Assembly: GCF_001424145.1 (NCBI RefSeq)
Contig: NZ_LMQM01000002.1
Location: 1 to 64,000 of the forward strand
Length of the DNA: 64,000 nucleotides
Source: Chryseobacterium sp. Leaf404
Lineage (GTDB): Bacteria; Bacteroidota; Bacteroidia; Flavobacteriales; Weeksellaceae
Direction of reading: 5' to 3'
Under the pieces are notes generated by a model. That model was not told where the DNA came from and did not search any database. It saw nothing but the letters and a program-made list of their open reading frames with translations. This document shows, in pieces, positions 40,903 to 49,996 of this stretch. The position numbers and the translations under genes were made by a program. How positions within the stretch are numbered: the stretch's first letter is position 1; every line of letters begins with the position of its first letter.

Positions 40903-41163
40903 AACCACAAAAGTCACAATAGTTGAATGCTTAAGATTAAGTTTAATGAATGTTGTTGATAAGTTCAAAAAAGGTTTGAAAATAATTACATCCAGTTAAG
41001 CTGTGTTATTTTAACCACAAAAGTTAATGCCAGAAATTAAGTTTTGACGAGTGCTGTTGATAAGTTCAAAACATTTAGAATAATTACACCCAGCTTTTTT
41101 AAACTTCTGTTTTCAAAGTTGGAGAACTTTAAATAAACGAAGGCTTTTGTGACTTTTGTGGTT
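40903..41163. mobile_element. Gene-less element of the AACCACAAAAGTCAC family (MITE-like)
   Basis: A 261-bp unit with the same plan as 33643-34293 but no gene. Two direct copies (40903-40973 and 41013-41071; 110-nt period) each begin AACCACAAAAGT and end near AAGTTCAAAA, and both are followed by a variant of AATAATTACATCCAG. One inverted copy (41094-41163) ends CTTTTGTGACTTTTGTGGTT. It lies between the hmgA promoter and the TonB receptor promoter and accounts for most of the 388-nt gap 40839-41226. Mobility is inferred. Confidence 0.65.
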
Positions 41164-41194
41164 AATTAAAAAATAGTTTTGCTGTTCTAAAAAT

Positions 41195-41218
41195 AATTGT
41201 TAGTTTTGTCTAACAATT
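41195..41218. promoter_or_regulatory. Palindromic operator over the TonB receptor promoter
   Basis: Perfect 9-bp arms AATTGTTAG (41195-41203) and CTAACAATT (41210-41218) with a 6-nt spacer. The TTAG-N6-CTAA core resembles operators of DtxR/MntR-type metal repressors. It covers a TAGTTTTG -7 box (41201-41208), so a bound protein would block transcription. Another box match lies at 41174-41181. The identity of the repressor is inferred only. Confidence 0.6.
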
Positions 41219-41226
41219 TTAATTTC

Positions 41227-43290
41227 ATGAAGCGAATATTCTTTTCTGCTATACTTTTTCCGGGTTTCTGTTTCTCTCAGGAAACGGATAGTTTAGATTT
41301 TAATAAAAAATCTGATTCCGTAAAAATTCCTGTAAAAAAGGAAAGGATAAGTGATATTGACGATGTGGTAATTACGGGAACGATAAAACCGGTAAGCAAA
41401 TCTAAAAGCCCGGTGAATGTGGAAATTTACAGTCAGAAATTTTTTCAGAAAAATCCTACGCCGAGTGTTTTTGAAGCGATTGCAATGGTCAACGGAGTTC
41501 AGCCACAGCTCAACTGTTCAGTTTGTAACACGGGAGATATTCACATCAACGGTCTGGAAGGGCCATACACAATGATTTTGATTGACGGAATGCCGATTGT
41601 CAGTTCGCTCTCCACAGTTTACGGTTTAAGTGGAATTCCCAACAGTCTGATTGAAAGAATTGAGGTTGTAAAAGGCCCTGCTTCATCGCTGTACGGTTCT
41701 GAAGCGATGGGTGGCGTCATTAATATTATCACAAAAAATGCCTTAACTGCTCCAAAATTGAGTGTCAATCTGATGACAACGACATGGGTGGAAAATAATG
41801 TGGATCTTTCTACAAAATTTATTGTTGGCAAAAATGCGGCTTCTTTGTTAAGTCTTAATTATTTCAGTTTTAATGAAAAAATAGATCAGAATAAAGATAA
41901 TTTCACGGATGCTGCGCTTCAGAACAGAATTTCTCTTTTTAATAAATGGAATTTTAAAAGGAAAGAAAACCGAATGGCAAGTTTTGCCTTGAGATACCTG
42001 TATGAAGACCGTTTCGGCGGAGAAATGCAGTGGAATAAATCGCACCGTGGAGGCGACGAAGTCTACGGAGAAAGTATTTATACGAACAGGGTAGAGGCTT
42101 TCGGGATGTATCAGTTGCCTTTGAAAGAACAGATTTTCGCACAGTTTTCTTATAATTACCACGACCAGAATTCATTTTACGGAAATACGCCTTATGAAGC
42201 GTTGCAAAAAGTTGCATTTGCCCAAACGTATTGGGACAAAAAGCTAGGAAATCATGATTTGATTTTAGGTCTTACTTTCAAAAAAACATTTTATGATGAT
42301 AATACTCCCGGAACATTAGGTTCGGATGAAGTGACCAATCAGCCGATGAAGTCACCGATTTTTGGAGCGTTTGTTCAGGATCAATGGGAGATTAATGAAA
42401 AAAATACGGTCTTGCTGGGTTACCGTTTTGATTACGATAAAATCCACCATGCTGTGCATTCACCGCGTTTTGCGTGGAAATTTTCTCCAAATCCATATCA
42501 TACTTTCAGATTTAATTTTGGAACTGGTTTCCGAGTGGTGAATTTGTTTACCGAAGATCATGCGGCTTTGACTGGCTCGCGTAAAGTGGTGATTCAGGCT
42601 GATTTAAAACCGGAAAAATCCATTAATGCAAATTTAAATTATGTCTGGAAAATTCCAGCAGGTGATCGTTTAATAAATGTGGATGCATCTGCATTTTACA
42701 CTTATTTCAGCAATAAAATCGTCGGTGATTTTGATTCTGAACCTGATAAAATTATTTACGATAATCTGAATGGTTACGGAATTTCCCGGGGTGCATCGGT
42801 GAATGTGGATTTCAGTTTTAATTTTCCTCTGACTGTCAATCTTGGGGTCACTTATCTCGATGTTTATCAGAAATTTGATAATGAGAGAGAAAAATCCCGC
42901 CAGCTGCATGCCCCGAAATGGAGTGGAACATACAATTTGACTTACAAATTTAAGAACAATCTTGCCATCGATTTTACCGGACAGTTTTACGGCCCGATGC
43001 GGTTGCCTGTTTTGCCTAACGATTACCGACCGGAATATTCTCCGCTGTATTCTCTGGCGAACATTCAGGTGTCAAAGAGTTTTGAATCTGGGTTTGAAGT
43101 GTACTGCGGTGTGAAAAATTTATTCAATTTTACGCCGAAAGATCCGTTATTGCGACCATTTGATCCGTTTGATAATAATGTGAATGATCCGATCAATAAT
43201 CCGAACCGTTATACTTTCGATACAACCTACGGTTATGCGCCAATGCAGAGAATCAGAGGGTTTTTGGGTGTGAAATATAATTTGAAATAA
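41227..43290 (+). CDS. TonB-dependent outer membrane receptor
   Basis: A 687-residue outer-membrane receptor powered by TonB, from the ferric-siderophore/colicin-receptor (CirA/BtuB-like) branch. A signal peptide (MKRIFFSAILFPGFCFSQ) is followed by the plug domain (about 45-165) with SVFEAIAMVNGVQPQ, the unusual CSVCNTGDIHINGLEG, and VVKGPASSLYGSEAMGGVINII. The 22-strand barrel ends in an aromatic-type C-terminus (FLGVKYNLK). The ATG at 41227 is chosen over a TTG inside the operator. The CxxC in the plug suggests metal-related cargo, but the substrate is unknown. A thioredoxin-like gene follows. Confidence 0.9.
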   Translation: MKRIFFSAILFPGFCFSQETDSLDFNKKSDSVKIPVKKERISDIDDVVITGTIKPVSKSKSPVNVEIYSQKFFQKNPTPSVFEAIAMVNGVQPQLNCSVCNTGDIHINGLEGPYTMILIDGMPIVSSLSTVYGLSGIPNSLIERIEVVKGPASSLYGSEAMGGVINIITKNALTAPKLSVNLMTTTWVENNVDLSTKFIVGKNAASLLSLNYFSFNEKIDQNKDNFTDAALQNRISLFNKWNFKRKENRMASFALRYLYEDRFGGEMQWNKSHRGGDEVYGESIYTNRVEAFGMYQLPLKEQIFAQFSYNYHDQNSFYGNTPYEALQKVAFAQTYWDKKLGNHDLILGLTFKKTFYDDNTPGTLGSDEVTNQPMKSPIFGAFVQDQWEINEKNTVLLGYRFDYDKIHHAVHSPRFAWKFSPNPYHTFRFNFGTGFRVVNLFTEDHAALTGSRKVVIQADLKPEKSINANLNYVWKIPAGDRLINVDASAFYTYFSNKIVGDFDSEPDKIIYDNLNGYGISRGASVNVDFSFNFPLTVNLGVTYLDVYQKFDNEREKSRQLHAPKWSGTYNLTYKFKNNLAIDFTGQFYGPMRLPVLPNDYRPEYSPLYSLANIQVSKSFESGFEVYCGVKNLFNFTPKDPLLRPFDPFDNNVNDPINNPNRYTFDTTYGYAPMQRIRGFLGVKYNLK

Positions 43291-43385
43291 TCGATGGTAA
43301 ATTTATAGCATTATGATCTTGAATATATGGGATATTTCCTAAAAAACTTGGCAACTTATAGCACTAAACGGTTCAATATTTTACA

Positions 43386-43856
43386 ATGAAAAATATTCTG
43401 TTTTTAATAATATTAATTCCACAATTTTATTTCTCACAAATAAAATCGATTTCGTTTGCAGAGTTGGAAGCGCAACAAAAAGTAAATCCGAAACCGATTA
43501 TTATTCACATCTACACCCAATGGTGCTCCATCTGTAAAATCGAAGCTTTCAGTTTAAATAAAGACAAAGTTTTAGTAAAAACCATCAACGCAAATTTTCA
43601 TTTCATCAATTTAGAAGCTGAAAAAATGAAGGAAAAAATTATTTTTCAGGGAAAAGAATTTAATTATTTGCCTAATGGAAACTCCGGAATTCATGAGCTG
43701 GTTTTGGCTTTATCTAAAAATAAAAACCAGCCTGTTTATCCGTTATGGATTATTTTAGATGAAAATCAGAATTTGAGTTACTATCACGAAGGGCGTTTTA
43801 GGGCCGAAAATTTAAAGGAGAAACTGTCAGAACTCATTCCGGAAAAATCTCCTTAA
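43386..43856 (+). CDS. Exported thioredoxin-like protein
   Basis: A 156-residue periplasmic protein: signal peptide (MKNILFLIILIPQFYFSQ), then a thioredoxin fold with Cys47-Ser-Ile-Cys50 in TQWCSICK. The resolving region near PVYPLWIILDE supplies the expected cis-Pro strand. It probably reduces or isomerises disulfides in the envelope. It lies 95 nt after the TonB receptor on the same strand with no clear terminator between. It may be co-expressed and could service the cysteines in that receptor, which is an inference. Confidence 0.82.
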   Translation: MKNILFLIILIPQFYFSQIKSISFAELEAQQKVNPKPIIIHIYTQWCSICKIEAFSLNKDKVLVKTINANFHFINLEAEKMKEKIIFQGKEFNYLPNGNSGIHELVLALSKNKNQPVYPLWIILDENQNLSYYHEGRFRAENLKEKLSELIPEKSP

Positions 43857-43883
43857 ACAATTAAAATTATATTTTTCAAGAAA

Positions 43884-46004
43884 TTATTTAAATATCTTCA
43901 TAATCACATTCCCAATTTCCATAAAATCATCGTGATTACCTACTGAGCGCCTTTCTACATTGTTTTCTTTGTGTTCTGAGTAAGGGAAAATCAGTAAATA
44001 ATTATGATCCAGCATGCTTTTGTTCAGAAGTTCTGGGATCATACGCATTCTTGGATGATAAGACTGCATTCCGTGTTTTGCCATAAAAATAATAAGACCT
44101 TCATTTTCCTTAATTTTGGAAGCCGCTTCTTCAGCATTTTCCCAGCTGTTCATGATGACAAATTCTGCTTCGATGTTGGCTTTCTTTACTATTTTCTGCA
44201 ATATATCGAGAATATTTTCTTTTGCATAAAACACCACGGTCGCACCGGAATTTCTCGCAATATTCCACACTCGAACGAGCGCGTGGAAAAATCCGGCTTC
44301 TTTGTGAGCGTTTTCAGGAATGATAACAGCGTATTTTTTAATGGTCGAAAGTGGCTGTGCTGCATGGTAAACCAGAATATTAACGTCGTCATTCTTCAGA
44401 TAACCGTTGTAAAGATTATGTGAAAATGAAGCAGAAAATCCTTTATCATCTTCAAGACCGATGAGTAAATCGGTGATTTTCTGTTCTTTAATCACGTTGT
44501 TTACACCATTAATCACGTCGTTGTCATATCTTTTTAATGCCTGAAGATTCACATCCGCTGCTGCCGCTGTGTCGGTTGCCTGATGTAAAAGTTTCTCAGC
44601 ATTTTTTACAGAAGATTCATTTTTATCTTCGTTGATAACATTCAGAGCAAAAAAATCTTTGGTGTTGGAATGAGCTTTTATCAAAATTCCCATGTTCACC
44701 ATTCTTTCAACGGTTTTCTCGTAATTTAAAGCTAAAAGAATATTTTCCTCTTCGTGGTTATTTCCTGTGATAGTTTCTTCGTTTTCTCTTGCTGCTATTT
44801 TTTCACCGCTTGCCATCGAAACGAATGATGATATGGTGCAGGAAATTAAAATAAGGAGAATGCTGCCATTTAAGACATGTTCGTTCAGAAGCCTGATCGG
44901 TTCACCGGTTTCGCTTTCCGAAATAATGATGTTGTAGCCAACCATTACCGTAGCTAAAGTTGCTGCAGCGGAAGCCGAACTTAGTCCGAAGACAAGAACG
45001 GCTTCATCTTTTGTAAAACGAAATGTTTTTTGTGCAAAAACTGCCGATATATATTTTCCTCCTATTGATGCCGTTAGCATTATACCCGCAACCTTGAGGG
45101 TCTCAAAACTGTTGAAGAAAACTTTAAAATCTATCAGCATACCGACACTTATCAGGAAAAATGGAATGAATATGGCGTTTCCGACAAATTCCACACGGTT
45201 CATCAAAGAGGATGTATGTGGTATCAATCTGTTTAATGCCAAACCTGCAAAAAAAGCTCCGATAATAGCTTCTACTCCAGCCAGCTCTGCCAAAAGTGCG
45301 GCAAGATATATCATCACCAAAACAAAAATATACTGAGAGATTTTGTCGTCTACTTTTTTAAAAAACCATCTTCCAATAAGAGGGAAAACCATCAGCACAA
45401 TGATCCCAAAAATAACAAACGATCCTGTGAGTTTGAACCAAAAAGAAGTTCCCACATCTCCCTGCACCATTCCTACGACAACGGCCAAAACCAGTAAGGT
45501 GGCCACGTCAGTAATCATAGTTCCGCCAACCGTAATATTTACAGCTCTGTTTTTCGCTATACCAAGCTTGCTGATTAGGGGATAGGTAATGAGCGTTTGG
45601 GAAGAGAACAGACTCGCAAAAAGTACCGATGTCATTACAGAAAACCCCAGGATATAATATGATCCTATATAACCAAGAATAAACGGAAAAATAAATGCAT
45701 ATGCACCATATCCGAGACTTTTCCATTTGTTTTTTTTGAAATCGCCCATGTCGATTTCCAGACCGGCGAGAAACATAATGTAAAGAAGTCCGGTAGTTCC
45801 CGTTACTACAATGCTGCTGTCTCTGGCAAGAATGTTAAAGCCATTGGGGCCAATCACGGCACCTGCGATAATTAATCCCAAAAGATGCGGAACTTTAATT
45901 TTGTTCAGTAAAAGCGGAGCCGCCAGAATAATGATAAGAACAATCAGGAATTTCAAAACCGGATCCTCAAGAGGCAGGCTGAGATTGTGTAAGCTTAAAA
46001 TCAT
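43884..46004 (-). CDS. Cation:proton antiporter (CPA2) with cytoplasmic stress-type domain
   Basis: An inner-membrane Na+(K+)/H+ antiporter of 706 residues. About twelve to thirteen helices fill residues 15-405. Family signs are PHLLGLIIAGAVIGPNG, the GLEIDM turn, and EAIIGAFFAGLALNRLIP, whose acidic/Asn residues form the ion site. The hydrophilic C-terminal part (about 420-706) has two tandem universal-stress-like regions (VERMVNMGILIKAHSNTKDF; KTIKKYAVIIPENAHKEAGF; only start phrases matter). It starts 6 nt after the stop of a lipoprotein gene, so the two are an operon. Confidence 0.9.
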   Translation of the reverse strand: MILSLHNLSLPLEDPVLKFLIVLIIILAAPLLLNKIKVPHLLGLIIAGAVIGPNGFNILARDSSIVVTGTTGLLYIMFLAGLEIDMGDFKKNKWKSLGYGAYAFIFPFILGYIGSYYILGFSVMTSVLFASLFSSQTLITYPLISKLGIAKNRAVNITVGGTMITDVATLLVLAVVVGMVQGDVGTSFWFKLTGSFVIFGIIVLMVFPLIGRWFFKKVDDKISQYIFVLVMIYLAALLAELAGVEAIIGAFFAGLALNRLIPHTSSLMNRVEFVGNAIFIPFFLISVGMLIDFKVFFNSFETLKVAGIMLTASIGGKYISAVFAQKTFRFTKDEAVLVFGLSSASAAATLATVMVGYNIIISESETGEPIRLLNEHVLNGSILLILISCTISSFVSMASGEKIAARENEETITGNNHEEENILLALNYEKTVERMVNMGILIKAHSNTKDFFALNVINEDKNESSVKNAEKLLHQATDTAAAADVNLQALKRYDNDVINGVNNVIKEQKITDLLIGLEDDKGFSASFSHNLYNGYLKNDDVNILVYHAAQPLSTIKKYAVIIPENAHKEAGFFHALVRVWNIARNSGATVVFYAKENILDILQKIVKKANIEAEFVIMNSWENAEEAASKIKENEGLIIFMAKHGMQSYHPRMRMIPELLNKSMLDHNYLLIFPYSEHKENNVERRSVGNHDDFMEIGNVIMKIFK

Positions 46005-46010
46005 AAGTGT

Positions 46011-46580
46011 TTATTTAGAGATTCTTGTCAGTTCTACAGAAAACTTCGCCATGCATTTGTTATCGATATTTACCGTACGCTGACCGCGAATTTTATTGGC
46101 TGAAAACTCATTCAGAAGAACATTCATTTCCACAGCTTTTTCTGCCGTGGAATCTGTTTTATAATTGAGTTTTACTTCGTTATTTTCAAATTTCCCTGCG
46201 TATAATCTCACAAGTTTGTTATTGTTGATAATTTTTGAAAACAGCTGCATGGAATCACTGTCAAATTCCCATGTATCAATTCTCTGGTCGCCGATCACAT
46301 AGTCGCTGCACGATGATTCTGTACAGATCACCTTGCCCGTCCATGCGCCAAAAACTTCTGCCGGCCATTTTTTAATGATTTCCACAGAATCTTTTTTGCT
46401 GAAAATACTGTCTCTCATTTTTAAAAGAGATTGATATTCAGATTCTTTCGTGGCAAAAAGTTTTTCTTTTTCCAAAAGCTTATTTTCGCGATCGGTAAGT
46501 TCCTGATTTTTTTCTTTATCGTTACAGCTGAGAAAAAATATAGGTAAAATGCAGAGCAGAGAGTAAGATTTTTTTGTCAT
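46011..46580 (-). CDS. Coiled-coil lipoprotein upstream of the antiporter
   Basis: A 189-residue lipoprotein with lipobox LSC (Cys19). Residues about 22-70 are charged and likely coiled-coil (LTDRENKLLEKEKLFATKES). A strand-rich domain begins near FGAWTGKVICTESSC and ends KFSVELTRISK. The family is unknown to me. Its gene ends 6 nt before the antiporter ATG; such tight spacing suggests joint expression and possibly a shared job in ion or envelope stress. Confidence 0.75.
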   Translation of the reverse strand: MTKKSYSLLCILPIFFLSCNDKEKNQELTDRENKLLEKEKLFATKESEYQSLLKMRDSIFSKKDSVEIIKKWPAEVFGAWTGKVICTESSCSDYVIGDQRIDTWEFDSDSMQLFSKIINNNKLVRLYAGKFENNEVKLNYKTDSTAEKAVEMNVLLNEFSANKIRGQRTVNIDNKCMAKFSVELTRISK

Positions 46581-46688
46581 AACAGAAGTTTTGGTCTAAA
46601 AATATAGGCAAAAATCGTGACAGAAGCAAATCTCCGTAGCTGTTGGGCTTAATTTCAGGGATGTGAAATGATGTTTTTAAGGATTAAA

Positions 46689-47597
46689 TTATCTTTCAAT
46701 CTGTTTTCTCTTAAACATTTCCGGCGAATAGTTTATGATAAAAACACCGCCAATAATCAGAACTGCAGCTAATAAAAATTTAGCTGAAATACTTTCATTC
46801 AAAATCAACCAGCTGAGGAAAATGGAGATAATAGTATTAAAATAAGTTAAAATAGAAACCTGAACCGGCGAAATTTTGGTTAAAGCATAATGAAAGGCAA
46901 AAAATGCTGCCACAGAACCGAAAACCGAAAGATAAAGCATCGCTGAAATACTATTAAAGCTCCAGTTTTCAAAATTGTAATCATCTGAAAATGCCAGTGC
47001 AAAACAAAGCTGCACAATTCCGGCAAAGATAAATTGGTAGAAGAGATTCAGGGTTATATTTCCGCTCTGAAGATTGAGTTTCTTTGTGAAAATTGTTCCT
47101 GATGCCCAACCGAAAATGGCGATAAACAGGAAAATCACACCCAAGAGATATTCAGGATTGGAAAGGTCATTCAAACCGTCCCAAAAGATAAAAAGAATTC
47201 CGCTGAAACAGAGAATAATCCCCGTCATTGCCCTGAAGCTAAACTTTTGCAGACCGATTGCAATGCTTCCCAGAAAAACGATAATTGGCGAACAGGCACT
47301 CACCAGAGATGCCAGACTGCTCGTCACCCTTTCTTCTGCAACGGTTGTCATTCCATTGGCAATAATGAGCATGAGTGTTGAGAAAATGAGTTGATATTTA
47401 AGGTTGTTCCAGCCAATCCATTTGAATTCCTTTCGGTAGAGAAGAATCAGCATCATGATAATGGCTGCCAGAAACTGACGGATCCCTGCCACAAACCATC
47501 CCGGAATGGTTTCCACGGCAACACGTATCGATAAAAAAGTGGTTCCCCAAACGATGGCAACGGTGAGAATGGCTAAAGTGAGTTTGAGATCTTTCAA
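46689..47597 (-). CDS. EamA/DMT-family transporter
   Basis: An inner-membrane metabolite exporter of the drug/metabolite family, about 302 residues and ten helices arranged as two EamA repeats (about 5-135 and 150-285). Typical pieces are VAIVWGTTFLSIRVAVETIP and the second-half YALTKISPVQVS. There is no ATG at the N-terminus. A TTG at 47618 lies inside a -7 box (47616-47623), so I propose the in-frame TTG at 47597 (then KDLKLTLAI) as the start. The substrate is unknown. It is a single gene, divergent from purE. Confidence 0.83.
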   Translation of the reverse strand: MKDLKLTLAILTVAIVWGTTFLSIRVAVETIPGWFVAGIRQFLAAIIMMLILLYRKEFKWIGWNNLKYQLIFSTLMLIIANGMTTVAEERVTSSLASLVSACSPIIVFLGSIAIGLQKFSFRAMTGIILCFSGILFIFWDGLNDLSNPEYLLGVIFLFIAIFGWASGTIFTKKLNLQSGNITLNLFYQFIFAGIVQLCFALAFSDDYNFENWSFNSISAMLYLSVFGSVAAFFAFHYALTKISPVQVSILTYFNTIISIFLSWLILNESISAKFLLAAVLIIGGVFIINYSPEMFKRKQIER

Positions 47598-47615
47598 GAC
47601 AGAGAATTGTAGCGG

Positions 47616-47623
47616 CAAAGATA
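47616..47623 (-). promoter_or_regulatory. -7 box of the EamA transporter gene
   Basis: Reads TATCTTTG on the minus strand and overlaps the in-frame TTG at 47618, moving the likely start to 47597 with a leader of roughly 14 nt. Confidence 0.55.
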
Positions 47624-47641
47624 GAGAATTTGGGATGGTTT

Positions 47642-47850
47642 TGCAGTTTAGTGGTTGAGTAATTTAGTGGTTTTATATTTTAGTGACTTTGTTGATTAAT
47701 GATTTAGTGGTTTAGTTGGTTATTGGTTTAATAGTATATTGTTCCAGTATTTCAATTTAAAGTAGTTTTGAATCTCAAATCTCAAATCTTGCAACCCATA
47801 TCCCGAATCTTAAATCTTAAATCTTGAACCTTGAATTTTAAATCTCTATC
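47642..47850. repeat. Phrase repeats before purE
   Basis: Two blocks. 47642-47735 is built from variants of TTTAGTGGTTTAGT, a wording seen again at 55141-55192. 47762-47850 is built from AAATCTTAAATCTTGAACC-type words, with the complement at 1367-1456. No gene is seen in the 280-nt gap apart from the promoter boxes. Confidence 0.6.
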
Positions 47851-47854
47851 TTTG
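47847..47854 (+). promoter_or_regulatory. -7 box of purE
   Basis: TATCTTTG, an exact match, ends 23 nt before the ATG at 47878. It forms the edge of the phrase-repeat block. Confidence 0.6.
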
Positions 47855-47877
47855 AACCATCTAATAAACTGACGAAA

Positions 47878-48381
47878 ATGGTAGGAATAATAATGGGAAG
47901 TCAGAGCGACTTGCCAATCATGGAACAGGCAGCAACATTTTTAAAATCACTTGATATCCCTTACGAACTGACGGTGGTTTCCGCGCACAGAACGCCTGAA
48001 AGAATGTTTGATTACGCCAAAACAGCGAAAGAAAGAGGATTGAAAGTAATCATTGCAGGAGCCGGAGGAGCCGCACATTTACCGGGAATGGTCGCGAGTT
48101 GCACTACCTTACCTGTAATTGGAGTTCCGATTTTATCAAGCAATTCTATAGACGGATGGGATTCTGTTCTCTCTATTCTTCAGATGCCGGGCGGAATTCC
48201 CGTAGCGACAGTTGCTTTGAACGGAGCTTTGAATGCAGGAATTCTGGCAGCAAAAATCATTGCCAGTGCAGACGACACAGTTTCTGAAAATCTTCAGAAA
48301 TACCAGGATGCTTTGAAAGATAAAGTTTTGGGAACGGTGGATGATGTTAAATCTAAACATCCCAATCATTTCGATATTTAA
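47878..48381 (+). CDS. purE: 5-(Carboxyamino)imidazole ribonucleotide mutase PurE
   Basis: Purine biosynthesis enzyme that moves the carboxyl group of N5-CAIR to give CAIR; a cytoplasmic octamer. The 167 residues carry the class I signature: MGSQSDLPIM (phosphate/ribose binding), the catalytic VSAHRTPERM, AGAGGAAHLPGM and GWDSVLSILQMPGGIP. Length is normal for a stand-alone PurE. purK, its usual partner, is not in the window. It is a single gene with its own promoter and a strong terminator. Confidence 0.96.
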   Translation: MVGIIMGSQSDLPIMEQAATFLKSLDIPYELTVVSAHRTPERMFDYAKTAKERGLKVIIAGAGGAAHLPGMVASCTTLPVIGVPILSSNSIDGWDSVLSILQMPGGIPVATVALNGALNAGILAAKIIASADDTVSENLQKYQDALKDKVLGTVDDVKSKHPNHFDI

Positions 48382-48386
48382 AAACA

Positions 48387-48420
48387 AAACAAAATCCGCC
48401 ACGAAGCGGATTTTGTTTTT
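48387..48420 (+). terminator. Terminator of purE
   Basis: A perfect 13-bp stem AAACAAAATCCGC/GCGGATTTTGTTT (48387-48399, 48406-48418) with T's after it. Confidence 0.9.
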
Positions 48421-48607
48421 TATAAACTGTATTTGACATACAGAAAACTCCCTGCAGCAGTGCTATGGGTTGTTTCCGAAGTGGGAAAGTATGTTGCAGA
48501 TGTGCATGAATCTTTCCTGAAAGTTATTCAATTTATGATATAAAAAATCAAAATTAATGTGGTAATGAGTGATTTTAAGATGAAGTTGATGTTTTTAAAG
48601 AAAGTAC

Positions 48608-49996
48608 TTATTTTTTAATGAATTTAAACGTCCTCATTGAGTGCTTTGTTTTTAACAGGAGAATATAATTTCCCTTCGATAATACTCTGACGTCAATTTG
48701 ATTTTTATCTGAATTAAAATGGTTCTGCAAAACAACTCTCCCGCTGTGATCGAAGATTTTGTAGCTGTCAGTATTTTTTATGTTTTTGAAGTAAATAAAA
48801 TCAGATACAGGATTTGGGTAAATAGAACTTTCCTTTTCAAAAATGGTTTCTGAAGTGGACAGATCAGATTCGCAGGTGGGGTCGTAAACGTCGCCGGAAA
48901 ATGTCCATCCTTTTACATTGATGAGGTTGTTTCTTGCGGAGACGGCAAGCGGATGTGTGTAGACTGCTGAAGATACATTTCCCAGATTAAAATTATTGGG
49001 AGAATTGGGATTATTAGACCATCCGAAAAGTGTTTTATCCCAATTGCTGCAGCTTAAATCGGTTCCGCTGAGCATTTGTAATCCATCAACTACTGAAGAT
49101 AAATCCCAGGTACCGAGATCCTGATTAAATATATCTGCCGCGCCAAAAAGCAGATCCATGTGGGTGACATTTGAAGTATCCCAGTTTGAAAGATCCTGAT
49201 TGAAAGCATTGCAATAATGAAATACATGATCCATACGTACTACACTCGATGTATTCCAGCTGTTGAGTGGTTGATTGAAGTTTGAGCATGCATGAAACAT
49301 CCACCGTATATCTGTGACATTCGAAACATCCCAATTCCCCAATGGCTGATTGAACGCGGTTTGCCCAAACATATACGCCATATTGGTAATACTGGAGGTG
49401 TCCCAGAGAGAAATGCTCGAATTACCAACCAAGCCGCTTGAAAAAAACATAGCCTGTGCGGTTGTTACGTCTGATAAATCCGGCAAATCTGTCGCTGAAA
49501 CATTGAGAAACTGACAGTTCATAAATGCAAATTCCATACTGTTCCAATGGATGTTTCCCCATTGTGAAACATTCAGGATTTTCTTGGCATCTCCGCTGTA
49601 TATGTTTACAAGCGGAGGAACATCAATCGGGGTTGGGAAAAATGTGTCAGGAAATTTTACTGCCTCAAAATTTCCGTTTCCGTTGCTTACTTTCACAATA
49701 TAAGTTGCGTTGGCTGGCACGGGATTTTGCGGATTGCCAAATTCAATCAGAAAGTTTTTGGATGAACTGATATTAGACAGAACACCGTTATGTGTAGGAA
49801 ATCCTGCTTCTTCCCAGGCAACATTAAAATTATTGCCAGTACCTGGAAACCATATTTGTGTAGCCGTGGAAGGGATACCTCCAAATATATTTGTTGTGGA
49901 AGCATTAGAGGGTTTCCAGACAGTGATAAATTCATTCTGAGCCGTGACCGAAAGCGAAAACAGAATTAAAATTAATAATAAAAGTGATTTTTTCAT
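48608..49996 (-). CDS. BspA-like (DUF285) surface protein, type IX cargo, copy A
   Basis: A secreted protein of 462 residues. The signal peptide (MKKSLLLLILILFSLSVTAQ) is followed by an N-terminal domain shared with the next two genes (NEFITVWKPSNAS). DUF285-type repeats come next, with four canonical 25-residue units of the pattern FNQ-x-L-x-x-W-[ND]-x-S-x-V. A C-terminal type IX sorting domain begins IYPNPVSDFIYFKN and ends FKFIKK. It should be exported by the type IX system and attached to the surface through PorU/PorV. Its role is probably binding or adhesion, by analogy with BspA. It is the last of three tandem paralogues. Confidence 0.88.
   Translation of the reverse strand: MKKSLLLLILILFSLSVTAQNEFITVWKPSNASTTNIFGGIPSTATQIWFPGTGNNFNVAWEEAGFPTHNGVLSNISSSKNFLIEFGNPQNPVPANATYIVKVSNGNGNFEAVKFPDTFFPTPIDVPPLVNIYSGDAKKILNVSQWGNIHWNSMEFAFMNCQFLNVSATDLPDLSDVTTAQAMFFSSGLVGNSSISLWDTSSITNMAYMFGQTAFNQPLGNWDVSNVTDIRWMFHACSNFNQPLNSWNTSSVVRMDHVFHYCNAFNQDLSNWDTSNVTHMDLLFGAADIFNQDLGTWDLSSVVDGLQMLSGTDLSCSNWDKTLFGWSNNPNSPNNFNLGNVSSAVYTHPLAVSARNNLINVKGWTFSGDVYDPTCESDLSTSETIFEKESSIYPNPVSDFIYFKNIKNTDSYKIFDHSGRVVLQNHFNSDKNQIDVRVLSKGNYILLLKTKHSMRTFKFIKK

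Noticed and set aside
41195..41218. Intrinsic terminator
   Set aside because: The palindrome is AT-rich with no T-run beyond it and sits at the promoter of the downstream gene.
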